The notes: generated by a model from the letters alone, not told the origin. A stretch of DNA of 64,000 nucleotides from Synechococcus sp. RS9916 (GCF_000153825.1 NZ_DS022299.1:768769-832768), one strand, 5' to 3'; positions 42,137 to 50,756 are shown, numbered from the stretch's first letter. Translations and numbers: made by a program.

Positions 42137-42388
42137 ATGTCAGAAGAACAACTCAAGGCATTCCTGGAGAAGGTCAAAGCTGACACCAGCCTTCAGGAGA
42201 AGCTGAAAGCCGCTTCGGATGCCAATGCTGCTAGTGCTATTGCCAAAGAAGCAGGATTTAGTATCTCTGCTGATGAATTCACTAAGGCTCCATCAACTGA
42301 GCTTTCAGCCGAAGAGCTGGAAGGCGTGGCTGGGGGGGCGACGAAGCCGCCGAGAGCAACGAACTTGTGGAACTGGTGCAACTGCTGA
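42137..42388 (+). CDS. Nif11-leader lanthipeptide-type precursor
   Basis: 83 residues. Leader identical to the 41683 peptide through residue 29, then diverged, ending ELSAEELEGVAGG. The core is ATKPPRATNLWNWCNC: two Cys at the end, two Thr before, plus two Trp and Pro-Pro, so Thr-to-Cys rings are feasible. The core is unlike the other two Nif11 cores. A strong terminator follows. Confidence 0.82.
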   Translation: MSEEQLKAFLEKVKADTSLQEKLKAASDANAASAIAKEAGFSISADEFTKAPSTELSAEELEGVAGGATKPPRATNLWNWCNC

Positions 42389-42421
42389 TTGTTGATTCTT
42401 TGGTTGCATAACTAGCACAGC

Positions 42422-42449
42422 AAAGCCCTTGCATTAACAAGGGCTTTTT
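42422..42449 (+). terminator. Rho-independent terminator of the 42137 peptide
   Basis: Stem AAAGCCCTTG/CAAGGGCTTT with a 6-nt loop and TT run. Confidence 0.9.
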
Positions 42450-42478
42450 ATTTCTTCAATCACCCCAAAAAGACCATC

Positions 42479-42560
42479 AATCAGCCTCCAATACCTGGCA
42501 CCATCGCCCGCATTTAGCGTGCTTTTTTATTAGATAGTGGGCTCAACGGTGCATCCGCAG
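42479..42560 (+). repeat. 82-bp direct repeat, copy 2
   Basis: Matches 40888-40969 over its length. It ends where copy 1 meets the CRP-like site, but here no such site follows, so the module was either never included or has been lost. The rest of 42561-42882 has no supported gene. Confidence 0.8.
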
Positions 42561-42882
42561 ATGACCCAACCTGAACATCACCCACGGCGATGCAGAGAAG
42601 TTGAAATTGAAGGACTCAAAGGACTGGTGCCCCCACAGCCCCAGTCCTTTGCCACGGGGTGGACGCCCCAGCCCTGAATCACAGATTCAGAGACCTCACC
42701 CGCTATTAACGGGCAAGCAACCACATCGGCAGACCCTCCAGCATCCAGTGGCTTGATCAGACATGAAACCTAGAAAGACACCAGTTTCTTAAGAGAATCC
42801 ATCGAAGACAAGCAGAGGACGTGAAGCCGGAGTGATGGTGAAGATGCATCGAGGAATCGAACTCCGACTAGAGGTATTCAAC

Positions 42883-43074
42883 ATGAATTTCCTTGTCACA
42901 GCACTGTCACCACTTGCAGTAGCGACAGCACCAAACGTTGACCTCAACACCAATTACTTTAAGGGTGAAGCTATTGAATTCAACGTGAAACACGAATTTA
43001 TCGCTGGAGACACACGCGACTTTTTTCTACATCTCACACAGCAACAACAAGAAGACGTGATTGCATCAAATTGA
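42883..43074 (+). CDS. Small exported-looking peptide, 63 aa
   Basis: ATG 42883 has AGAGGT seven bases upstream, a good ribosome binding site. MNFLVTALSPLAVATAPNVD gives a short hydrophobic N-terminus, followed by a polar, charged body ending in a QQQQ stretch. It may be a membrane-tethered or secreted peptide. No relatives recognised. Confidence 0.5.
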   Translation: MNFLVTALSPLAVATAPNVDLNTNYFKGEAIEFNVKHEFIAGDTRDFFLHLTQQQQEDVIASN

Positions 43075-43712
43075 CAAAGAAAACTAAAAAAGCGAATACA
43101 CTATAAATTCCTTGCACAAGTCGGACAAGGCCAGGTCGGCTAGGAGCTAGTAATTCGACATGCAAACATCAACTTCTCTTTGATTTCCAGAAATTCACAG
43201 GGCTTGTGTTCAAGCCGTTAGATTAATTCGGTTGGAAATAGTATGCGGCACTGAACAACACGTCAGATTCCCATCCTTAATTGCTTCGAGACCACCAATC
43301 TCTAAAAGAGGAAACGGAAGTCTCCTTTCAACGCTCCCTATGCCGTGCTTGCCCTCGATTCATTGACCTGGCGCGACGAGGTTTGTGATCTTGGTCAGGA
43401 GCACAGACAACTGGTGATATCTCAACAGTCATAAAGCAAGGCACCACGCTGCTCACGCCGGTCAGGATCGGCTTCCTTCATCTGCGATTCGTCATATTGC
43501 GTCGCTCGCAATGGGCATGCACTTGCCCTGAAAGGCCTGTGTTGTCCATCAGCGATCCATTCACCAACAGGGTGACCATGCGCAGTGTGGATTGGCATCA
43601 AACAGATGCAACATCAACCCTGGTTTAGCCCATGCAATCCCAGAATGCTCAGCCATTGTTGCCAAGAATCACCAATTCAGAACCTCTTCGTCTGTCAAAC
43701 AACCGCAGGCAT
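43075..43712. other. Intergenic stretch with a decayed module B
   Basis: On the minus strand a CRP-like half-site (TGTGATCTTGGTCAGG on the plus strand at 43384-43399) lies 69 bp from an imperfect hairpin GAAAG-GAGA-CTTCC at 43316-43329. Any gene after it has been lost or reduced to a short frame without a start. No other gene is visible. Confidence 0.45.
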
Positions 43713-43736
43713 TAAAAAACCCCGCCTGTGGCGGGG
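43713..43736 (-). terminator. Rho-independent terminator of the 43744 gene
   Basis: Stem CCCCGC/GCGGGG with loop CTGTG, and an A-tract on the plus strand that gives T's on the minus. It lies 7 bases past the stop. Confidence 0.9.
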
Positions 43737-43743
43737 AGTGAGA

Positions 43744-43917
43744 CTAATAGGGGCGTGATCGAGGCAAGCCAGCTTGGCGCTGTCTCTTGAGCCACCAACC
43801 GTCGTCTTCCGGTGGAAAACCAGGCGCAGATTCCATCACATCAAGGCCTGCAGAGACGGTTTCAAGGAGATCATCAGCCAACTCAATGAGCTGATTGGGA
43901 GTCATTCGTTCTGTCAT
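43744..43917 (-). CDS. Small peptide with leader-like N-terminus, 57 aa
   Basis: Starts MTERMTPNQLIELADDLLET and continues VSAGLDVMESAPGFPPEDDGWWLKRQRQAGLPRSRPY. The MTPNQLIEL...VSAG segment echoes the LTLDQLQAISGG leaders, and the tail is aromatic and basic like the 6733 core. It lacks an exact Gly-Gly. It may be a diverged exported peptide precursor. Upstream a CRP-like half-site lies at 43972-43987, closer than in module B. Treated as a real gene with an uncertain role. Confidence 0.5.
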   Translation of the reverse strand: MTERMTPNQLIELADDLLETVSAGLDVMESAPGFPPEDDGWWLKRQRQAGLPRSRPY

Positions 43918-44313
43918 GGATTTAGTCGCGTGTGATTTGATTGGTGATGTGTTGGGGTTGTGGCCCCTTGACTTCTCCAAGGTCACACCCTGAATGGTGC
44001 AAAGCAGTCCATGGAGTGGGTGGAGAGAGAGAGAAGAGATGGTGAAGGTCTGGTGAAAGAGCACGAGCCGATGGCCCACGAAAACGCGCGTGACGGGGAT
44101 TCGTTTCGTCGTGGGACAAGGTCTTCAATGACCACGGTTGCGACCGCTAGACATTGTTCAAAGCAGGAAGGGTTGGTCGTTGAGAAGGGTTCTGGCACAG
44201 GCTTTACTGACGTCGAAAGCCAAGATGAACAACACTGTTTGAGTTCCTCGCAATAGCAAGCTGCCCTAGAAAATTTCCCTGGCTATCCCTAGAGCAGCAG
44301 ACTCGATGCGCCG
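43918..44313. other. Intergenic stretch without a supported gene
   Basis: Short open frames on both strands have no ribosome binding sites or recognisable features. A GGGG...CCCC inverted pair lies near 43950-43966. Nothing else. Confidence 0.45.
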
Positions 44314-44532
44314 ATGCTTCGCAATTGGCATGTGTTCTGGTCCGACCCTGATGGTGAAGCAGGGGTGGCGCCAGTCTCAGCGAGAACGCATGAGCATGCC
44401 TGCCAGGTGGTTCTGGAGCTTCACCCGGGAGCACGCGTCAGCGCCATTGACGCGGAGGTGATGGACCCAACATGGAGGCCATCGCTGATGGTCGACTGGC
44501 TGCAGGACTGGGAAGACGACTTCACTCCCTAG
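44314..44532 (+). CDS. Small hypothetical protein, 72 aa
   Basis: ATG 44314: MLRNWHVFWSDPDGEAGVAP then HEHACQVVLELHPGARVSAIDAEVMDPTWRPSLMVDWLQDW. Acidic and Trp-rich, soluble. The composition is that of a real globular protein, but there is no clear ribosome binding site. Not recognised. Confidence 0.5.
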   Translation: MLRNWHVFWSDPDGEAGVAPVSARTHEHACQVVLELHPGARVSAIDAEVMDPTWRPSLMVDWLQDWEDDFTP

Positions 44533-44627
44533 CCAACGACCAAACTCCTCTCAACGCGCAACGATTCAGGCTTGCTAAGCGGTCGCGTGATGGAGTGGCT
44601 AGGTTCGCTACGCCTTTCATCAAAGCG

Positions 44628-44729
44628 ATGATCCCCGAACCTTACGAGCTTTTCGATATTGACAAGACCTCTGACAAATTGTTCCTGATCGGAACTTCGT
44701 GGGTCGTACTGTTCTTGATGCTTCTTTGA
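44628..44729 (+). CDS. Possible small membrane peptide, 33 aa
   Basis: MIPEPYELFDIDKTSDKLFL followed by IGTSWVVLFLMLL: polar head and one hydrophobic tail. No binding site is visible and the frame continues upstream to 44472 in a longer form. Weak call. Confidence 0.3.
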   Translation: MIPEPYELFDIDKTSDKLFLIGTSWVVLFLMLL

Positions 44730-44813
44730 AGCCAAAAGATCACTCGCTTTCAGTGACGCATTCGATGAGGCATCTCTGCAGAGATGTTTTTTTTTCGAAA
44801 TGACAGAAGCGAA

Positions 44814-45032
44814 CTAATAATTCCGGCCCTTCAGATATCGTTTCACAATCTTGTGGATGATCAAAGCGCCACCCGCAGATGATGCGATAATAATCAATCC
44901 TAGAATAATATCTCCATCAAGGAGGCCAATTAGACCAAAGACAGCGATGATGAGGCAGAAGACATAAAGCGAGGCGACACCCTGCCAGAGCCTTGAGCTC
45001 ATTTCAAATTTCGAGAATTCGTCGAAGTTCAT
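44814..45032 (-). CDS. Small two-helix membrane protein, 72 aa
   Basis: ATG 45032 with AGG eight bases upstream. After a polar N-terminus come two hydrophobic helices (LYVFCLIIAVFGLIGLL and IILGLIIIASSAGGALII) and a basic tail KRYLKGRNY. AT-rich codon use. Family not recognised. Confidence 0.55.
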   Translation of the reverse strand: MNFDEFSKFEMSSRLWQGVASLYVFCLIIAVFGLIGLLDGDIILGLIIIASSAGGALIIHKIVKRYLKGRNY

Positions 45033-45439
45033 AACTACAACCTTGAGCTACCAACTCGAGTTTCGACATGTTAAACCTGGCCAATTCGAAGATCCCCCTA
45101 GCTTAAGACTTCATTGGGAATCGTGAGAGAGCCGTCGTTATTGGCCTTCTGCGTACTTTGATCAAAGCAGAACTGCATGCGCCAAAGCCCACAAGCCAAG
45201 CCGCATGCTCTTTAGCAGTTGCATTGTGCATGCAATGGACATCCACTTGACACACCAGGATTTGATACTGACGTATGAATCCAATCAATTAAATCAAAAG
45301 ACTGATGATGATCATCGACGCCTTTGTGCAGACAAGGTAAACATGCAGAGGTGCAGCTGCAACGAAACACTCAAAAATACACATTTGTCATGACTGTTGC
45401 AATTCAATAGACTGCAAGCAGTGAAATACAGACGACACA
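45033..45439. other. Intergenic stretch without a supported gene
   Basis: Only short frames lacking ribosome binding sites on either strand. I see no repeat or hairpin of note. Confidence 0.45.
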
Positions 45440-45784
45440 GTGACAGCGACTGATCGGCCCATCAAGCGGATTCAAAATCTCACCGGACTCCTTGCGTTAT
45501 CAACCGCAGCCTGGGTTTATACGCCAACAGCGCTTGCAAATGAAAAGCCAACCCAGATCTTTCAACAGCAATCTATTCCACTTTCCAGCATCCTCAACGA
45601 ATGGAAAGCCAAGGGCCTCAACGCCAACACCTACCTCTGTGTTTGCGACCAAACCCTTTGCGACACAAGGCCAAGTTGGCCATTTCGAACCTTCAAGACT
45701 GGTGAGGCCATTCCTGTGCTGGGAGAGTTCAATCGTGATCAAGCCAGCCGGCAAGGGTTTATCTGCGCCCGGAGAATGAATTAG
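45440..45784 (+). CDS. Secreted small protein, 114 aa
   Basis: GTG 45440. A basic N-terminus (TDRPIKRIQN) and hydrophobic segment LTGLLALSTAAWVYTPTALA form a signal peptide, cut before NEKP. The mature part has CVCDQTLCDTRP and a C-terminal Cys (ICARRMN), so disulfides are likely. Not recognised; an island protein aimed at the periplasm or exterior. Confidence 0.55.
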   Translation: MTATDRPIKRIQNLTGLLALSTAAWVYTPTALANEKPTQIFQQQSIPLSSILNEWKAKGLNANTYLCVCDQTLCDTRPSWPFRTFKTGEAIPVLGEFNRDQASRQGFICARRMN

Positions 45785-45797
45785 CCTTCTGATGTAT

Positions 45798-46223
45798 TTA
45801 GCAAGGATGAATCGAACTATCCTTGCTGCCACTGGATCGATTGATCAACGTTTGCAGCTCACCAATGGGCCAACCAAGATTTCGCAGGTGACCCAAGAGT
45901 TGCTTTGAGGCAGTGAAATACCCAGCTCCATACGTTGAGGAAAAGCCAATTTCCTCAACAGTCATCAACAGCAAACGATGCTCTCTCTGCGTTCCCTCGC
46001 GCTCACCAAAGAGAACAAAACCACGGTCATCCAAAAGCTGACGTTGCTCTCGATTCAGTTCCTCAGCAAAACCAATACGCAGGGTGTGATCCATTTCGCG
46101 ATAGGCCGTAAAGACTCGGGCTTGGCGATGCTCTTCTAAATACTGATAGCGCTCGGTGACGGCAATCACCGACTCCATGCAAGGCGCCACAAGCGCCTGC
46201 TCCATTGCCTCAAGACTGACCAT
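45798..46223 (-). CDS. Hypothetical protein, 141 aa (partner of the gene at 46223)
   Basis: ATG 46223 shares its A with the TGA stop of the upstream gene (TGATG), which fixes the start. MVSLEAMEQALVAPCMESVI, then VTERYQYLEEHRQARVFTAYREMDHTLRIGF. Soluble, mixed alpha/beta, ending NLGWPIGELQTLINRS. It could act with the upstream ribbon-helix-helix-like protein, as toxin-antitoxin and regulator pairs do; inference only. Confidence 0.55.
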   Translation of the reverse strand: MVSLEAMEQALVAPCMESVIAVTERYQYLEEHRQARVFTAYREMDHTLRIGFAEELNREQRQLLDDRGFVLFGEREGTQREHRLLLMTVEEIGFSSTYGAGYFTASKQLLGHLRNLGWPIGELQTLINRSSGSKDSSIHPC

Positions 46224-46465
46224 CACGCACCTCCAAGACCACTGGCTGCAAGGCGCTCCTCGCAGGCCAGTTCGTAATTACGGATCGCTCCGGCAGGAAT
46301 CGAGCCATTGCTCTTGAGCTGCCGAACCGAGAGCTCAACGCACTGCAGCACGACACTCGTGAGCTCACGCCCTTCGCATTGCGCCCAGCTACGCAGAAGC
46401 ACATGAAGACTCGGCGGCACAGACACCGTGAGCTTCACCTGATTTTCACGGGGCAAGGCCTTCAT
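46223..46465 (-). CDS. Small ribbon-helix-helix-like protein, 80 aa
   Basis: ATG 46465: MKALPRENQVKLTVSVPPSL then HVLLRSWAQCEGRELTSVVLQCVELSVRQLKS. The KLTVSVPPSLHVLL strand-helix followed by LTSVVLQCVELSVRQL is the ribbon-helix-helix pattern of CopG/Arc-type DNA-binding proteins and antitoxins. Coupled to the 141-residue gene. The open frame continues upstream to 46693 without a good start. Confidence 0.6.
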   Translation of the reverse strand: MKALPRENQVKLTVSVPPSLHVLLRSWAQCEGRELTSVVLQCVELSVRQLKSNGSIPAGAIRNYELACEERLAASGLGGA

Positions 46466-46738
46466 CCATCCGGCTTGCAGTGCCTCAAGAATACCGCTTG
46501 AGTGACTTCCGAGCAACTCACCAGTAACTCCAGAGCAACTACAGAGCATCCCCGAAGAGCTTCTCAAGCCTTCAGGGAAGGCCAGAAGAATCCGGATCAC
46601 AGGCGCAACGTGTGCAGCCGAGCCGGTGATGTGCTGGCAGAAAACGATCAAGGCGGCGAACCAACAAGCAAGACCCAAACCCCCAACATGCATTGGGTCG
46701 AGGCGATCGATGAAACGCGGCCTCCTGGCTGTCTTCGA

Positions 46739-47377
46739 TCAGCGCGTGAAGGCCACCATCAAATTGTTAGCAGGCATGGTTTCAACCCGCGTCGCAGTGA
46801 ACCCACAGACACCAGCGAGATGCTGCACAGACTCCAAGTCCCGAACCCCCCAGCTGGCGCAACGGCTTCGCAACGAAAGATCAAAGCCTGCATTGCTCTC
46901 GCTGGTGTGCGCACCTCCCTGCCGAAATGGCCCATAGAGCACCAATGGACCACCGGGATTCAAACGATCAGCGGCCTCAGCAACCAAGGCCTCACAACAT
47001 GCCCAAGGGGCGATATGGATCAGATTGATCGCCAACACCGCATCCAACCCCGCTTCGAAAGGATTGGGGAGGGACCAAGGCCTGCTCCTCACATCGAGCT
47101 GAATCGGGGCTGGCATCGTGTGACTGAAGCCGACATGGGAACGCCAGGCTTCCGCACTGGCGCAATGGTCAGGGTCTGGATCGCTCGCAAGCCAATGAAT
47201 CCCGGGGAATTCACGCTGAAACGCGACCGCGTGCTCTCCACTTCCGCAGGCGATCTCGAGCACGTAGCCCCTTGTGGGAAGCCAGCGCTTGAGCACCGCT
47301 GCGATGGGCTCCCGATTCCTCTGGGTCGCCGGGAACCACAAACGGTGGTCAGCGTCAGGCCCCAGAGGCTCAACCAT
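46739..47377 (-). CDS. DUF938 SAM-dependent methyltransferase
   Basis: 212 residues. WFPATQRNREPIAAVLKRWLP then GYVLEIACGSGEHAVAFQREFP (SAM motif I), WLASDPDPDH, LDVRSRPW and AINLIHIAPW follow the DUF938 family (METTL26-like). NPGGPLVLYGPFRQGG is also typical. Substrate unknown. It overlaps the arsR end by 8 bases on the same strand, so it probably answers to ArsR and may be linked to arsenic handling, although DUF938 is not an ArsM family. Confidence 0.82.
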   Translation of the reverse strand: MVEPLGPDADHRLWFPATQRNREPIAAVLKRWLPTRGYVLEIACGSGEHAVAFQREFPGIHWLASDPDPDHCASAEAWRSHVGFSHTMPAPIQLDVRSRPWSLPNPFEAGLDAVLAINLIHIAPWACCEALVAEAADRLNPGGPLVLYGPFRQGGAHTSESNAGFDLSLRSRCASWGVRDLESVQHLAGVCGFTATRVETMPANNLMVAFTR

Positions 47378-47705
47378 CGCAACAGCGTGCAGTCGCCTGA
47401 GAGCGGAGAACTAGGGCCGCAAGCCAGTCTTGCAATCCCTGAATGACCTCAGGGCGCAATCGGTAATACACCCATCGACCGCTCTGACGATCCGCCAACA
47501 GGCCGCATTCCTTCAAGACCTTCAGATGGAAGGAAAGACGGGACTGAGCGAGACCGAGATCAGTGGTGAGCTCGCAAACACAGCGCTCTCCTGCGGCAAG
47601 AGCCTCAATGATCTGCAGTCGCACAGGGTCCGCCAAGGCCTTCAGAAGGCTGCGGGCTAAGGCGGAATCTGTCGCAACTTGCACAGGGCTCATCCATTCG
47701 GGCAC
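47370..47705 (-). CDS. arsR: ArsR/SmtB-family arsenic-responsive repressor
   Basis: 111 residues with a winged helix: LLKALADPVRLQIIEALAAG, then ERCVCELTTDLGLAQSRLSFHLKVLKECGLL and RWVYYRL. The ERCVCEL segment matches the ELCVCDL type As(III) site in the recognition helix region, and a C-terminal Cys pair (ARCC) could add a third ligand. It would release its operator when arsenite binds. The divergent gap-arsJ operon and the operator at 47782 fit this role. Confidence 0.9.
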   Translation of the reverse strand: MPEWMSPVQVATDSALARSLLKALADPVRLQIIEALAAGERCVCELTTDLGLAQSRLSFHLKVLKECGLLADRQSGRWVYYRLRPEVIQGLQDWLAALVLRSQATARCCDG

Positions 47706-47762
47706 CTCCAGAGGTGCCTTCGCTCGTAAGTCAACGGTATCGAGACAGGGACCAAAGCAGTT

Positions 47763-47799
47763 GCATCAACAGTTGTTGATGCATCAAGATTGATTGATG
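47763..47799. promoter_or_regulatory. ArsR-type operator in the divergent arsR/gap promoter region
   Basis: Two overlapping inverted repeats: GCATCAACA-GT-TGTTGATGC (47763-47782, 9-bp arms, perfect) and CATCAA-GATTGA-TTGATG (47782-47799, 6-bp arms around 6 bases). The second has the ATCAA-N6-TTGAT core of ArsR/SmtB operators. Located between arsR and gap, they could control both directions. Confidence 0.8.
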
Positions 47800-47828
47800 A
47801 ACTGAGTTGGGCTCCCGGCTTCCACACC

Positions 47829-48866
47829 ATGCGCATTGGCATCAACGGATTCGGACGCATCGGCAGGCTTGTGTTTCGCGCCCTCTGGGGACGAGCTGGC
47901 ATCGAATTGGTGCATGTGAATGATCCGGCCGGTGATGCTGCCGCAGGAGCCCATCTGCTGGAGTTCGATTCGGTTCATGGTCGCTGGAATCAAGAGATCC
48001 AAGTCCACGCAGAGGGTTTCAGCGTGGGAGGCCAACCACTGACCTGGTCACAGCACAACACCCCAACGGACGTGCCTTGGCAAGACCTTGGTGTGGACAT
48101 GGTGCTGGAGGCCAGTGGTCGCTTCAAAACCCCCGACACCCTCAATCCCTATTTCGATCAGGCGGGCCTCCAACGCGTTGTGGTGGGCTGCCCCGTGAAA
48201 GGCACCGTGGCGGGTCATGAAGCCCTCAACATCGTCTACGGCATCAACCACGATCTCTACAAACCCGAGCAACACCGATTGGTGACTGCCGCCTCCTGCA
48301 CCACCAATTGCCTGGCCCCAGTGGTGAAGGTGGTGCACGAAACCTTCGGCATCGACCACGGGATGATCACCACCATTCACGACATCACCAACACCCAGGT
48401 GACCGTGGATGCCTTCAAATCGGATCTCCGTCGTGCCCGTTCCGGACTGACCTCACTGATTCCGACCACAACGGGATCAGCCAAGGCGATCGCCATGATC
48501 TTCCCCGAGCTGAAAGGCAAACTCAACGGCCATGCAGTGCGTGTGCCGCTGCTGAACGGCTCCCTTACCGACGCCGTGTTTGAACTCAAGCGAGCGGTCA
48601 CAGTCGACGAGGTCAATGCAGCCTTTGAAGCAGCTGCTGCAGGGCCCCTCAAGGGAATTCTGGGCTTCGAAACACGCCCGCTCGTGTCGTGTGATTACAC
48701 CAACGACAACCGCAGCTCCGTCATTGATGGTCCTTCAACGATGGTGGTGGATGGCACCCAGCTGAAGGTTTACGCCTGGTACGACAACGAGTGGGGATAC
48801 AGCAGCCGAATGGCTGACCTGGTTTGCCACATCGTCGAACTGGATGAGGCTTGCGATCAGCGATGA
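47829..48866 (+). CDS. gap: Glyceraldehyde-3-phosphate dehydrogenase, arsenic-linked
   Basis: 345 residues from ATG 47829 ([19 protein letters not shown]), preferred over a longer frame. The catalytic Cys lies in ASCTTNC, NAD contacts are in the Rossmann start, and the C-terminal [12 protein letters not shown] is standard. In arsenic operons this enzyme makes 1-arseno-3-phosphoglycerate from arsenate, which ArsJ then exports. Linkage to arsR and arsJ supports that role; the sequence alone does not show arsenate use. Its TGA overlaps the arsJ ATG. Confidence 0.9.
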   Translation: MRIGINGFGRIGRLVFRALWGRAGIELVHVNDPAGDAAAGAHLLEFDSVHGRWNQEIQVHAEGFSVGGQPLTWSQHNTPTDVPWQDLGVDMVLEASGRFKTPDTLNPYFDQAGLQRVVVGCPVKGTVAGHEALNIVYGINHDLYKPEQHRLVTAASCTTNCLAPVVKVVHETFGIDHGMITTIHDITNTQVTVDAFKSDLRRARSGLTSLIPTTTGSAKAIAMIFPELKGKLNGHAVRVPLLNGSLTDAVFELKRAVTVDEVNAAFEAAAAGPLKGILGFETRPLVSCDYTNDNRSSVIDGPSTMVVDGTQLKVYAWYDNEWGYSSRMADLVCHIVELDEACDQR

Positions 48867-50116
48867 AGCTCTCCGCTCTCCAGCAGTACGGCGTGGTGAC
48901 AGCCAATTACTGGGCTTTCACCCTCACCGACGGGGCCCTGCGCATGCTCGTGGTGTTCCATTTCCACGAACTTGGCTACAGCACCCTTGAAATCGCCTTC
49001 CTGTTCCTCTTCTACGAGTTCTTTGGCGTCATTACCAACCTCTATGGCGGCTGGATCGGTGCCCGCTACGGACTGCGTCTCACCCTTTGGGTCGGCACGC
49101 TGCTGCAGATCTTGGCCCTGATGATGCTGATCCCAGTCTCAGAGAGTTGGCCAAAGCTCTTGAGCGTGGGCTACGTGATGGCAGCTCAGGCGATCAGCGG
49201 CATCGCGAAAGACCTCAACAAAATGAGTGCCAAAAGCGCCATCAAAACGGTGGTCGGCAGCGGCTCGGACGCAGCCGACCAGAACAATCAACAGTTGTTC
49301 CGCTGGGTAGCCATTCTCACCGGCTCTAAGAACGCACTGAAGGGTGTGGGTTTCTTCCTCGGTGGCATCTTGCTCACGGCACTGGGATTCAATGCAGCCG
49401 TGGGCTGGATGGCGGGAGGTCTCGCCATGGCCTTCCTGATCACCCTGGTGCTGCCGGCTGAAATCGGAAAAATGAAGAGCAAGCCTGCCTTCTCGGCGCT
49501 GTTCTCCAAATCCCACGGAATCAATGTGTTGTCCCTGGCGCGGTTCTTCCTGTTCGGAGCCCGGGATGTGTGGTTTGTGGTCGCCCTGCCGGTGTTCCTT
49601 GAGGCCTCACTCAAGTGGAGCTTCTGGGAGATCGGTGGCTTCCTGGGCCTGTGGGTGATCGGCTACGGAATCGTGCAGGGTTCCGCTCCGGGGCTGCGCA
49701 AGCTCTGGGGGCAGAGCCAAAGTCCTGGCTCTGCAGCAGTGCAATTTTGGTCGGCGTTACTCACCGCCATTCCTGGTTTGATCGCGGTCGCCCTATGGCG
49801 CAATGCCGATGTGAGCATCGCAATCACCGCAGGGCTGGCAGCCTTTGGCGTTGTGTTCGCGATGAATTCATCCATCCACTCCTACATGGTGCTCGCCTAC
49901 ACCGACCAGGAGAACGTCAGCCTCAACGTTGGTTTCTATTACATGGCCAACGCTGCCGGACGCCTGGTGGGCACCCTGCTCTCCGGCGCTGTCTTCATGC
50001 TCGGGCGCACCGAAGCAGCGGGCATGCAGGCCTGCCTGTGGGCATCGACTCTGTTGGTGTTGCTGTCATGGGTGACAAGCCTGCGTTTGCCACCCACCAA
50101 AGCCGCAACGGCCTGA
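48863..50116 (+). CDS. arsJ: ArsJ organoarsenical (1-arseno-3-phosphoglycerate) exporter, MFS
   Basis: 417 residues, ATG 48863 overlapping the gap stop (ATGA). About 11-12 hydrophobic segments. The start [20 protein letters not shown] and the segment [23 protein letters not shown] are typical of ArsJ, as is [12 protein letters not shown] with a soluble loop after it. It works with Gap to remove arsenate as an unstable arsenophosphoglycerate that decays outside. Confident family assignment; transport inferred from the operon. Confidence 0.93.
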   Translation: MKLSALQQYGVVTANYWAFTLTDGALRMLVVFHFHELGYSTLEIAFLFLFYEFFGVITNLYGGWIGARYGLRLTLWVGTLLQILALMMLIPVSESWPKLLSVGYVMAAQAISGIAKDLNKMSAKSAIKTVVGSGSDAADQNNQQLFRWVAILTGSKNALKGVGFFLGGILLTALGFNAAVGWMAGGLAMAFLITLVLPAEIGKMKSKPAFSALFSKSHGINVLSLARFFLFGARDVWFVVALPVFLEASLKWSFWEIGGFLGLWVIGYGIVQGSAPGLRKLWGQSQSPGSAAVQFWSALLTAIPGLIAVALWRNADVSIAITAGLAAFGVVFAMNSSIHSYMVLAYTDQENVSLNVGFYYMANAAGRLVGTLLSGAVFMLGRTEAAGMQACLWASTLLVLLSWVTSLRLPPTKAATA

Positions 50117-50126
50117 CACAACCAGG

Positions 50127-50723
50127 ATGATGCTCCTTAGATCGCTCCATAAGCATTCCTCGGCCATGACATTCCGCAACCGGATCATCAAAGGGATGGC
50201 CTGGACCATGGCAGCAACGATCGGGTTCGCCGGTGAGCTGGTGCGAGCAGCCGAACCCCAACCCCGCCAAACAGTGACTGTGCTGAGGGTGAACAACGGC
50301 CAGGAAGTCTTGGTGGAGATGAATGGGACAGGCCTCAGCGTCCGGCTGAGCTGTCTGCAAGCACCACGACCCTCGCAACAACCCTGGGCCCAACAAGCCA
50401 CTGAAGCGCTTCAACAACAGCTCCCCAAAGGCAGTGAGCTGATCTTTGAACTCCGCGCCCGCGATGTTTACGGGCGCCAGGTGGGACGCCTTCTCCGGCG
50501 CAGAACCGACGCCGGTCCTGGTGAAGACGTGGCCGAACGACTGCTCCGTGACGGCAAGGTGTTCACCTACGACGGCTATCTCGGTCGCTGTGACGATCTC
50601 CCCTACAGCCGCTGGGAAATCGAAGCCCGCAAAAAGCGTTTGGGTGTTTGGAAAAAGCCAGGAGGGCTGGCACGTCCCTGGGACGTGCGCGATCGGATGG
50701 GGGACAACCCGCCTCCCCCGTAG
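50127..50723 (+). CDS. Staphylococcal-nuclease-like (SNase) secreted protein
   Basis: 198 residues from ATG 50127 (ATG 50166, MTFRNRIIKG, may be the true start). A signal-like segment (MAWTMAATIGFAGELVRA) precedes an OB-fold: VTVLRVNNGQEVLVEMNG, then VRLSCLQAPRPSQQPWAQQATEALQQQL and ARDVYGRQVGRLL. C-terminal YSRWEIEARKKRLGVWKK is the end of the SNase domain. The acidic catalytic residue pattern is only partly kept, so activity is uncertain. Follows arsJ by 10 bases. Confidence 0.78.
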   Translation: MMLLRSLHKHSSAMTFRNRIIKGMAWTMAATIGFAGELVRAAEPQPRQTVTVLRVNNGQEVLVEMNGTGLSVRLSCLQAPRPSQQPWAQQATEALQQQLPKGSELIFELRARDVYGRQVGRLLRRRTDAGPGEDVAERLLRDGKVFTYDGYLGRCDDLPYSRWEIEARKKRLGVWKKPGGLARPWDVRDRMGDNPPPP

Positions 50724-50756
50724 GAAGGAGAAACCGTCTTCATCGACACATCAGCA

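Larger units (their letters stand above)
37198..46470. mobile_element. Candidate integrated genomic island at tRNA-Ser
   Basis: It begins at a tRNA 3' end with a tyrosine integrase. It carries mostly orphan genes, duplicated small-peptide genes and repeats, and is visibly more AT-rich from about 40 kb than the core. I could not find a second copy of the tRNA 3' end by reading, so the right boundary is a guess placed before the arsenic block. It may be a degraded island rather than one mobile unit. Confidence 0.45.

Noticed and set aside
38440..46470. attR: a second copy of the tRNA-Ser 3' end
   Set aside because: No convincing copy of the T-arm/acceptor sequence was found by eye; a computed search would be needed.
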